In this document: positions 1-5,120 of the stretch, piece after piece
How positions within the stretch are numbered: the first letter of the stretch is position 1
How the letters are laid out: each line of letters opens with the position of its first letter
Source of the DNA: Chlamydiae bacterium RIFCSPHIGHO2_12_FULL_27_8
GTDB lineage: Bacteria > Chlamydiota > Chlamydiia > Chlamydiales > SM23-39
DNA length: 5,724 nucleotides
Direction: 5' to 3'
NCBI GenBank assembly: GCA_001796155.1
Contig: MGLU01000052.1
Location: forward strand, 1-5,724
Position numbers and translations under genes: made by a program
The notes under the pieces: model-generated
The model's input: the letters and a program-made list of their open reading frames with translations, nothing else
Databases searched by the model: none
What the model was told of the DNA's origin: nothing

Positions 1-1
1 T

Positions 2-766
2 GATCTAAATAATTTAATGGATATTGTTTATCCTTCATATGGTTATGCTTTTGAATATAATGGTGTATTATCGCCATTTATAAAAACTAAAGCTAATTTT
101 TCCCAAAAATTTTATTTAAAAAATTTTAGAAAAACAAATTTAGGTTTTGTTCATTTAATGTTTAACTTGAATGGATATCTTAACTTAGATGCCAGCTATG
201 ATGTAGAAAACCAACTTGATAATATTTTTTCACTAAGACAGAAAATTCAGACAAAAACTCCATCAATTTTAGCAACCGCTATCATAAAGAAAAGATTGGA
301 GTTTGAAGGGTATTATAAACATTATAAATATTCAGATAATAACTATATTAATCACGCAAGAATTGATCTTATTTATAAAACAACATTTTTTCCTAAAATA
401 TTTAGGCTTGGAGTGTGGACAGAATATAGACAGAGTCAAAAATTAAGTGAATATATTTATAGTGGAAATGATTTAATAAATATTATTAATCCATATTGGA
501 CTCCAAATAAATATTATGCTTTTAGATTTTTTGCTTGGTGGTACCATAATTTCTCAAATCCTTTGATTAATTCAAATCAAATTCACTATTATGAGCTAAA
601 ACTTTTTTCAGGGACTGATACAGAAAAAAACCCTACAATCACTTTTGAAGGATCATGGTACTATGGAATCGGAAATCATTTTACATTTAACATTAAAGGA
701 CTTTTACATCGGTCAATACTTTGGAATTCACAAAGTATTTGGGCAGAAATAAAATATCAATTTTAA
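2..766 (+). CDS. C-terminal part of an outer-membrane beta-barrel protein, probably an exopolysaccharide export pore (5' partial)
   Basis: The reading frame is open to the left edge and the first ATG (position 17) has no ribosome binding site, so the gene almost certainly starts upstream; 254 residues are visible. The protein is rich in Tyr, Phe, Trp and Asn, with many short stretches of alternating polar and aromatic residues separated by polar turns, and it ends in EIKYQF. A terminal Phe after an alternating strand is the classic outer-membrane barrel signature read by the BAM machinery. A YWTPNKYY segment (nt 494-517) recalls the YF/WxPxxY segment I remember in the barrels of BcsC/PgaA-type exopolysaccharide porins. 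The polysaccharide synthase starts 8 bases after the stop, so I infer that this barrel exports the polymer. Barrel topology is well supported; the substrate is inferred from context. Any N-terminal TPR or signal region lies outside the window. Confidence 0.6.
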   Translation, partial: DLNNLMDIVYPSYGYAFEYNGVLSPFIKTKANFSQKFYLKNFRKTNLGFVHLMFNLNGYLNLDASYDVENQLDNIFSLRQKIQTKTPSILATAIIKKRLEFEGYYKHYKYSDNNYINHARIDLIYKTTFFPKIFRLGVWTEYRQSQKLSEYIYSGNDLINIINPYWTPNKYYAFRFFAWWYHNFSNPLINSNQIHYYELKLFSGTDTEKNPTITFEGSWYYGIGNHFTFNIKGLLHRSILWNSQSIWAEIKYQF

Positions 767-770
767 AAGG
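765..770 (+). promoter_or_regulatory. Ribosome binding site that fixes the glycosyltransferase start
   Basis: AAAAGG overlaps the stop codon of the barrel gene and lies 4 bases before the ATG at 775. It favours that ATG over the in-frame TTG at 721, which lies inside the upstream gene. The spacing is a little short, and the overlap suggests coupled translation with the barrel gene. Confidence 0.6.
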
Positions 771-774
771 TAGT

Positions 775-2436
775 ATGGAAAAAAAATCATTTAAATCGAA
801 ATTAATTTTGTCAGGATTGTTTTTGACTATTTTACTTACTTTTATTTATTTTGGAATGAGAGTTTACCTTGCAGCCGCAGCTGAACATAGATGGTATGAA
901 GATGTTTTAGCGACTATTTTACTTTTAGCTGAAGCTTTTATTTTAATTCATGCTATAGGCTACGTGATGGAAATTATTCAGGTTATATTTTCTAATAAAA
1001 GTTTAACTGAAGAAGAATCTTATCTAAATGCTAAATTAGAAACTTTTCCTTCTGTTGCCGTGTTAATTCCTTCATATCATGAACCAATAAAAATGTTAGA
1101 AGACACATTGATTTGTACATATAATTTAACTTATCAAAATAGATCAATCTTTCTTTTGGATGATACAAGATATGACAAATATGATTCAGAAGAAGAAAAA
1201 CAAAAACTCTTAAAATATAGAGAAGAGATAGATAACCTTTGTAAAACTGTTAAAGTAGATATTTTTAGAAGGAAATGGAGGGGAGCTAAAGCCGGTATTA
1301 TTAATGACTTTTTAGACTTTTGTCAAAATAAGCCTAAAGAAGGTTTTGAGTTTTTCAATTTTTCTGAAAAAAAATTTGAAAAACCAAAGTATTTGGCAGT
1401 TTTTGATGCCGATCAGAATCCGTATTATGATTTTATTGAACCATTAATTTATCAGCTTGAAAAAAATCAAAAACTGGCTTTTATACAAACGCCTCAATAC
1501 TACACAAATTTTATGGATAATAAAGTAGCCAATGCCGCTTCATTGCAGCAGAGTGTATTTTATGAATATATTTGCGTTGGAAAAAGTGAAAAAAACGCTA
1601 TGTTCTGTTGCGGGACTAATGTAATTTTTAGAATAGATGCTTTAATTGATGTAGGAGGTTTTGATGAAAAATCTGTTACTGAAGATTTTGCTACATCTTT
1701 TAAATTTCTTTTAAGAGGATGGCAAACTAAATATTATGGAAAAGTTGCTGCATTTGGGCTGGGTCCTGAAGATTTAGGCGAATATTTTAAACAGCAGTAT
1801 AGATGGTCTTTGGGTACTTTAGGGCTTTTTAAAGCAGTATTTTTGGAATTTATAAAAAGTCCAAGACAGATAAAATTTATGATCTGGTGGGAATATTTTC
1901 TATCCGGAACACATTATTTTATTGGTTTGGTATATTTAATTATCATTACTATGCCTATCATTTTTTTACTAACAGGTACTTCTTCATATTTTGCTTCTCC
2001 ATTAATATATGTATTGATTTTTGTCCCATATATTTTTTTAACACTTTTTTCCTTTCTCTGGACTCTTAGAAAAAGAAATTATAAAGCTAAAGAGTTGTTT
2101 CTGGGACAATTTTTAATGATTATTTGTTTCCCAATTTATGTAAAGGCAGCAATTGATATGATAATAGGTAAAAAATCATCTTTTCAAGTGACTGAAAAAG
2201 GAGAGAGTAAATCACTTTCCTTAATTAGTCTTCTCCCTCAGCTTTCATTAATTTCTTTATTAATTATTGCATCAACTTGGGGTTTCAATAGACTCTATTT
2301 TGAAAGAGATCTTTTGTATGCTGTTTCTATAAATATTGTTTGGTGTATTTATAATATTATAGTTTTAAGTTTTATTTTCTATTTTAATAATCCTATAATC
2401 AAAAAGAAAGAAGAGTTAACAAAAGAAAAAGAATGA
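775..2436 (+). CDS. Processive family-2 glycosyltransferase, cellulose-synthase-like, inner membrane
   Basis: The 553-residue membrane enzyme should polymerise a beta-linked polysaccharide from a nucleotide sugar on the cytoplasmic face and thread it through its own channel. Two N-terminal membrane segments (about residues 10-32 and 46-72) precede the GT2 domain. Its motifs are intact: IPSYHEP (98-104), LLDDT (127-131), KAGIIN (172-177), DAD with D211 and D213, QTPQY (238-242), CCGTN (278-282), TED (302-304, probable catalytic base D304) and QQYRW (340-344), the QxxRW mark of processive synthases. About five hydrophobic segments follow (roughly 368-401, 408-432, 440-463, 482-502, 513-537). 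FQVTEKG (470-476) resembles the FxVTxKG segment of BcsA-like proteins. No PilZ domain is visible, and the protein is shorter than typical BcsA, so direct c-di-GMP control is unlikely. It lies 8 bases after the barrel gene and overlaps the GH26 gene by 4 bases. The product could be cellulose, another glucan or a mannan; the sequence does not say. Confidence 0.88.
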   Translation: MEKKSFKSKLILSGLFLTILLTFIYFGMRVYLAAAAEHRWYEDVLATILLLAEAFILIHAIGYVMEIIQVIFSNKSLTEEESYLNAKLETFPSVAVLIPSYHEPIKMLEDTLICTYNLTYQNRSIFLLDDTRYDKYDSEEEKQKLLKYREEIDNLCKTVKVDIFRRKWRGAKAGIINDFLDFCQNKPKEGFEFFNFSEKKFEKPKYLAVFDADQNPYYDFIEPLIYQLEKNQKLAFIQTPQYYTNFMDNKVANAASLQQSVFYEYICVGKSEKNAMFCCGTNVIFRIDALIDVGGFDEKSVTEDFATSFKFLLRGWQTKYYGKVAAFGLGPEDLGEYFKQQYRWSLGTLGLFKAVFLEFIKSPRQIKFMIWWEYFLSGTHYFIGLVYLIIITMPIIFLLTGTSSYFASPLIYVLIFVPYIFLTLFSFLWTLRKRNYKAKELFLGQFLMIICFPIYVKAAIDMIIGKKSSFQVTEKGESKSLSLISLLPQLSLISLLIIASTWGFNRLYFERDLLYAVSINIVWCIYNIIVLSFIFYFNNPIIKKKEELTKEKE

Positions 2437-3386
2437 AAAAATTATTTATTTTGATTTTTTTTATTAATAATATTTTTGCATCAATCTTTTGGGGAGCAGC
2501 TTTAGAAAAAATTCCAAAGCTTGAAAATATTTATAAAGCAGAATATGAAACAGGTTTTTTACCGCAGTTTTTAGAGTTTTATTTAGCATTTTATAAAACT
2601 GATTTTTTATCTTCATTGGAAGATATTTGGACCCTTGGGGCAGTCCCGTGCATTACAATAGAGCCTGCCTTATTTGAAAATAATACAATGCAAGCAGTTT
2701 TTTTTGAAGATATCTTAAATGGTAAGTTTGATGAAGTTTTAAGAAATTTTACAGATCAGATTAAAAGTTTCAATAACCCATTAATTATTAGATTTGCACA
2801 TGAAATGAATTTAAATGTATACCATTGGGGGCAAGATATTTTGAATGAAAAAAGTGCTGAAATATATATCAAAATGTACAGATATGTATATGAATTTTTT
2901 AAAAAACAGAATGTTAAAAATACAATTTTTGCTTTTTGTCCAAATAATGAATCTGTTCCAAATGTCTCTTATAATCAAATAAAAAATTATTTTCCCGGTA
3001 GTGATTATGTAGATATTTTGGGAGTAGATGGGTATAACTTTGGCACTTGTCCTACAGATCGGCAATCAAAATGGAAAAATTTTGATGAGATATTCTCAAA
3101 TGCTTTAACAGAACTTAGAAGTTTATCTCAAAACCCTTTAATTATTTTTGAGACAGCTTCAACTACTAAAGGCGGAGACAAAAATATTTGGATAGAAAAT
3201 TCTTTAGATATGGCTCTAAAACATAATATTCAGGGAATTATTTGGTTTCAGGTAGATAAGGAGTGTGACTGGAAGATATCTTCCGAGCTAGATAAAAAAA
3301 ATGTAAATAAATTTTTTGAAAAAAATTATTCAAATGTTCAATATTGGGCAAAGGAATTTTTAAATGAAAAAAGAAGAGCTAATTAA
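2433..3386 (+). CDS. Secreted glycoside hydrolase, family 26-like (beta-mannanase/beta-glucanase fold)
   Basis: The 317-residue protein begins with a signal peptide: Lys2-Lys3, a hydrophobic core at about 4-16 and a likely cut after Ala16. It should act in the periplasm or outside the cell. The segment IIRFAHEMN (118-126) matches the GH26 acid/base region, with Glu124 as proton donor and Arg120 and His123 beside it. IIFETAST (237-244) matches the nucleophile strand, with Glu240 catalytic. GVDGYNFG (197-204) and GIIWFQVD (268-275) fit the other barrel strands of clan GH-A. Family members cut beta-1,4-mannan, mixed beta-glucan or xylan; specificity cannot be read here. The start overlaps the synthase stop in ATGA, with only an A-rich leader, so translation is probably coupled. 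By position it would be the counterpart of BcsZ or AlgL, trimming or clearing polymer during export. A role in degrading environmental glycans is the alternative. Confidence 0.82.
   Translation: MKKLFILIFFINNIFASIFWGAALEKIPKLENIYKAEYETGFLPQFLEFYLAFYKTDFLSSLEDIWTLGAVPCITIEPALFENNTMQAVFFEDILNGKFDEVLRNFTDQIKSFNNPLIIRFAHEMNLNVYHWGQDILNEKSAEIYIKMYRYVYEFFKKQNVKNTIFAFCPNNESVPNVSYNQIKNYFPGSDYVDILGVDGYNFGTCPTDRQSKWKNFDEIFSNALTELRSLSQNPLIIFETASTTKGGDKNIWIENSLDMALKHNIQGIIWFQVDKECDWKISSELDKKNVNKFFEKNYSNVQYWAKEFLNEKRRAN
3350..3355 (+). promoter_or_regulatory. Ribosome binding site inside the hydrolase gene, for the 78-aa protein
   Basis: AAAGGA lies 8 bases before the ATG at 3364, still inside the GH26 coding region. 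The good match and ideal spacing support the overlapping start of the next gene as real. Confidence 0.6.
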
Positions 3387-3600
3387 ACATATTGAAAATG
3401 ATAGACTTACAGAAGAATCTGCAACAACTATTTATCTTCTTCATCTGGATGCTTTTACACACAGGCTAAATGCAAGTGAAAATTTTAAAAAAGAATCGGC
3501 AAAAATAATAAATCACTTAATTCTAGGTAATAAAACTCATAAAAAAGTTTGCGAAGATATGCTTGCAAAGCTAAAAAACGATCCAAGAAAAGAAATTTAA
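3364..3600 (+). CDS. Small helical protein (78 aa), possibly ferritin-like
   Basis: I do not recognise this protein with certainty. It overlaps the last 23 bases of the hydrolase gene in another frame and has a good ribosome binding site. It is charged, predicted largely helical, and has no signal peptide or membrane segment, so it is cytoplasmic. Two amphipathic helices are suggested: about residues 16-35 (EESATTIYLLHLDAFTHR) and 44-70, the latter ending with GNKTHKKVCEDML. Glu18, Tyr24, His27, His33, His51 and His59 are potential metal ligands. The layout resembles half of a ferritin-like four-helix bundle, but the expected ExxH reads NxxH (Asn56-His59), so a complete diiron site is not evident. 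The next complete gene also encodes a ferritin-like mini-protein, which makes a shared function attractive. Cys63 is the only cysteine. Codon and base use match the neighbours. Confidence 0.6.
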   Translation: MKKEELIKHIENDRLTEESATTIYLLHLDAFTHRLNASENFKKESAKIINHLILGNKTHKKVCEDMLAKLKNDPRKEI

Positions 3601-3606
3601 AAGGAG
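3601..3606 (+). promoter_or_regulatory. Near-consensus ribosome binding site for the 26-codon mini-ORF
   Basis: AAGGAG starts directly after the stop of the 78-aa gene and sits 4 bases before an ATG at 3611. It is the best Shine-Dalgarno match in the window, and it serves only a very short frame. Confidence 0.55.
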
Positions 3607-3610
3607 AAAT

Positions 3611-3691
3611 ATGCAAAGATTAGAACTTTTAAATCGGCTTTCGAAGGCCTTTCTATTAGATAGAAAAGAGCACTTTTGTTTTATTGATTGA
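3611..3691 (+). CDS. Mini-ORF, 26 aa, unknown function (small protein, leader peptide or gene remnant)
   Basis: ATG to TGA gives a 26-residue peptide that starts MQRLELLNRLSKAFLLD and ends in CFID. It is not recognised. Evidence for translation is the AAGGAG site just upstream and its tight fit between two small genes. The first 17 residues could form an amphipathic helix with Leu spaced along one face. Beyond the TGA (3689-3691) the frame stays open for eight more codons and then reaches a TGA at 3716-3718, which overlaps the ATG of the next gene as ATGA. This suggests either a former longer gene shortened by a point mutation or a chance arrangement. Two hairpins lie within the frame, so a leader peptide or regulatory RNA is another reading. 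Confidence 0.35.
   Translation: MQRLELLNRLSKAFLLDRKEHFCFID
3636..3666 (+). promoter_or_regulatory. Two adjacent RNA hairpins inside the mini-ORF
   Basis: The first hairpin pairs GGCTT (3636-3640) with AGGCC (3645-3649) around a TCGA loop, with one G-U pair. The second follows directly: TTTCTAT (3650-3656) pairs perfectly with ATAGAAA (3660-3666) around a TAG loop. No long U run follows, so neither looks like a normal intrinsic terminator. They may tune mRNA stability or translation of the downstream ferritin-like gene. The second stem is all A-U apart from one pair and may be chance in such AT-rich DNA. Confidence 0.3.
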
Positions 3692-3700
3692 AAAATTAAA

Positions 3701-3706
3701 AAAGGA
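3701..3706 (+). promoter_or_regulatory. Ribosome binding site for the 67-aa ferritin-like gene
   Basis: AAAGGA lies 8 bases before the ATG at 3715. It fixes the start of the short gene and lies outside the 26-codon frame, so the gene can be translated independently. Confidence 0.6.
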
Positions 3707-3714
3707 TACAAAAG

Positions 3715-3918
3715 ATGATATCTAAAGAAGATGCAAAAAATTATTTAAAAAAAATGCTTCAAATAGAAATTGGTATGTATAATGGATATAAAGATCTGGA
3801 TTTAAAAGTTAAAGATCCGGAATTTAAAACAATATTTCAAAAACTTATGAAGGACGAAACTGAGCATGCTGAACTTGTAAGAAAATTAATGGATCTTTTA
3901 GATAAAAGTGTAAAATAA
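3715..3918 (+). CDS. Small ferritin-like / rubrerythrin-like protein (67 aa)
   Basis: The 67-residue protein is almost wholly helical, with a helix at about 4-30, a short turn at VKDPEF (32-37) and a second helix at 37-64. It carries the ferritin-like diiron pattern: Glu18 in the first helix, then Glu48-x-x-His51 in the second (DETEHAELV), with Tyr22 and Tyr25 near the first ligand. That is half of a classic four-helix bundle, so it would have to dimerise to build a complete diiron site. The 30-residue gap between Glu18 and Glu48 and the three-residue step to His51 equal the spacing I recall for the two-helix encapsulated ferritins (Glu32, Glu62, His65), though this protein is shorter. Likely roles are iron handling or peroxide defence in the cytoplasm. 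No encapsulin gene or encapsulin-targeting tail is visible here. Another ferritin-like role not involving iron cannot be excluded. Confidence 0.62.
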   Translation: MISKEDAKNYLKKMLQIEIGMYNGYKDLDLKVKDPEFKTIFQKLMKDETEHAELVRKLMDLLDKSVK

Positions 3919-3927
3919 TTGCTTAAA

Positions 3928-3956
3928 TTGACTTTTGAAAAAAAAACAGGCAAAAT
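3928..3956 (+). promoter_or_regulatory. Candidate sigma70-type promoter for dxr-rseP
   Basis: TTGACT (3928-3933, five of six matches to the -35 consensus) is followed after 17 bases by CAAAAT (3951-3956, four of six to the -10). It lies in the only real intergenic gap (3919-3983), just before dxr. In DNA this AT-rich such matches arise easily, so support is moderate; the spacing and location are the best arguments. Confidence 0.4.
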
Positions 3957-3983
3957 TTTTTCAAAAAATATTTAAAAGCAGTT

Positions 3984-5120
3984 ATGAAAAATATAGCTAT
4001 ATTAGGCTCTACCGGTTCTATAGGAAAAACTACCCTTGATATAATATCTCAAAATAGGGGAGTTTTTAATTTATATGCTATATCATGTAATAAAAATATT
4101 TTTGAAATATCTCAGCAAATAGTTCAGTTTTGTCCTAAAATTGTAGTTGTTTTTGATGAAAAAAAAGCAAAAGAGCTCAAAAAAAATTTTCCTAATCAAA
4201 AAATACTCTCAGGTCTTAAAGGTTTGATAGAAATCGCAACAGATCCAAATGTAGATTTTGTTCTATCTTCTATAATGGGATCTATTGGACTTGTGCCAAC
4301 AATAGAAGCTATCAAAGCTAATAAGGTGATAGGCTTGGCCAATAAAGAAGTTTTAGTAGCAGCAGGGGAACTTGTTAACAAACTTTTAAAAGAACATAAA
4401 TCAATAATAATACCTGTAGATTCAGAGCATAGTGCTATTTTTCAAGCTTTAAAAGGTGAAAAAAAAGAAAATGTTAAAAGAATTATTTTAACTGCTTCAG
4501 GAGGACCTTTTTTAAATTTTTCTACTGAAATGTTTAAAAATATAACCATTGAAAAAGCATTAAAACATCCAAATTTTTCTATGGGCAGAAAAATTACTAT
4601 TGATTCATCAACTCTTATGAACAAAGGTTTTGAAGTTATCGAAGCTTTTTATCTTTTTAATGTAGATATAGAAAAAATAGATGTAATCATTCATAAAGAG
4701 CAGATTATTCATAGCATGGTGGAATTCATTGATGGTTCTATTTTAGCCCAAATGTCTACACCTACCATGAAAATTCCAATACAATACGCTCTTTCATATC
4801 CTGATAGGATTTTGACAGATATCGATGATTTTGATTTTCTAAAAAATAATAATTTGACTTTTGTTAAACCTGATATGGAAAAATTTAGATGTTTAAAACT
4901 TGCTTTTGAAGCTTTAAAAATAGGAAAAAGCATGCCATGTTTCTTAAATGCTTCAAATGAAATTTTAGTAGAAAAATTTTTAAATAATAAAATTTCCTGG
5001 CTTGAAATATCAAAAAAGCTTGAAAAACTTATGTCTTTGCATGAGCCTAAAAATATGTTATGCTTAGAAGATGTTTTAGAAGTTGATAAATTATCAAGGG
5101 TGTTAGCAGGCGAAGTATGA
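3984..5120 (+). CDS. dxr: 1-deoxy-D-xylulose 5-phosphate reductoisomerase (MEP isoprenoid pathway)
   Basis: This cytoplasmic enzyme rearranges and reduces 1-deoxy-D-xylulose 5-phosphate to 2-C-methyl-D-erythritol 4-phosphate using NADPH and a divalent metal. The 378 residues are full length for the family. Visible are the NADPH-binding GSTGSIG (8-14), LANKE (118-122), the metal ligands Asp146 and Glu148 in DSEH, Ser172 in ASGGP, His195 in HPNFSMG, and SSTLMNKGFEVIEA (208-221) with Asn213, Lys214 and metal ligand Glu217. Met262 in TPTMKIP follows, then the C-terminal helical domain with NASNE (322-326). One oddity is the active-site flap: the usual HPxW tryptophan (Trp212 in E. coli) is Phe198. 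The ribosome binding site before the ATG at 3984 is weak, but this start aligns with the family N-terminus. It overlaps rseP by ATGA, an arrangement with a counterpart in Chlamydia as I recall it. Confidence 0.97.
   Translation: MKNIAILGSTGSIGKTTLDIISQNRGVFNLYAISCNKNIFEISQQIVQFCPKIVVVFDEKKAKELKKNFPNQKILSGLKGLIEIATDPNVDFVLSSIMGSIGLVPTIEAIKANKVIGLANKEVLVAAGELVNKLLKEHKSIIIPVDSEHSAIFQALKGEKKENVKRIILTASGGPFLNFSTEMFKNITIEKALKHPNFSMGRKITIDSSTLMNKGFEVIEAFYLFNVDIEKIDVIIHKEQIIHSMVEFIDGSILAQMSTPTMKIPIQYALSYPDRILTDIDDFDFLKNNNLTFVKPDMEKFRCLKLAFEALKIGKSMPCFLNASNEILVEKFLNNKISWLEISKKLEKLMSLHEPKNMLCLEDVLEVDKLSRVLAGEV

Noticed and set aside
17..766. Complete barrel gene starting at the ATG at 17
   Set aside because: The frame is open through the left edge, no ribosome binding site precedes 17, and no signal peptide follows it; an outer-membrane protein needs one.
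721..774. Longer glycosyltransferase start at an in-frame TTG (18 extra residues)
   Set aside because: The extension lies inside the barrel gene and has no ribosome binding site, while the ATG at 775 has AAAAGG just upstream and starts with a normal Lys-rich N-terminus before the first membrane segment.
1887..2069. 60-codon + strand frame inside the glycosyltransferase gene
   Set aside because: It is a shadow in another frame of the membrane-segment region, with Phe/Tyr/Ile-rich content explained by the T-rich codons of the real gene.
2811..3065. 84-codon minus-strand frame inside the GH26 gene
   Set aside because: It is antisense to the catalytic domain with no recognisable motif or supporting ribosome binding site.
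3689..3691. TGA read through as Trp or selenocysteine in the mini-ORF
   Set aside because: TGA terminates the synthase and dxr at tidy ATGA overlaps, so the code is standard, and no selenocysteine insertion element or selenoprotein family is evident.
3956..3968. TTTTTT-C-AAAAAA inverted repeat before dxr as a terminator
   Set aside because: It has no GC pairs and practically no loop, and it sits at the candidate -10 region; such runs are expected by chance in DNA this AT-rich.
4196..4933. Three minus-strand frames (4196-4381, 4442-4624, 4709-4933) inside dxr
   Set aside because: They lie fully antisense to a well-conserved enzyme gene, and their translations show no family features.
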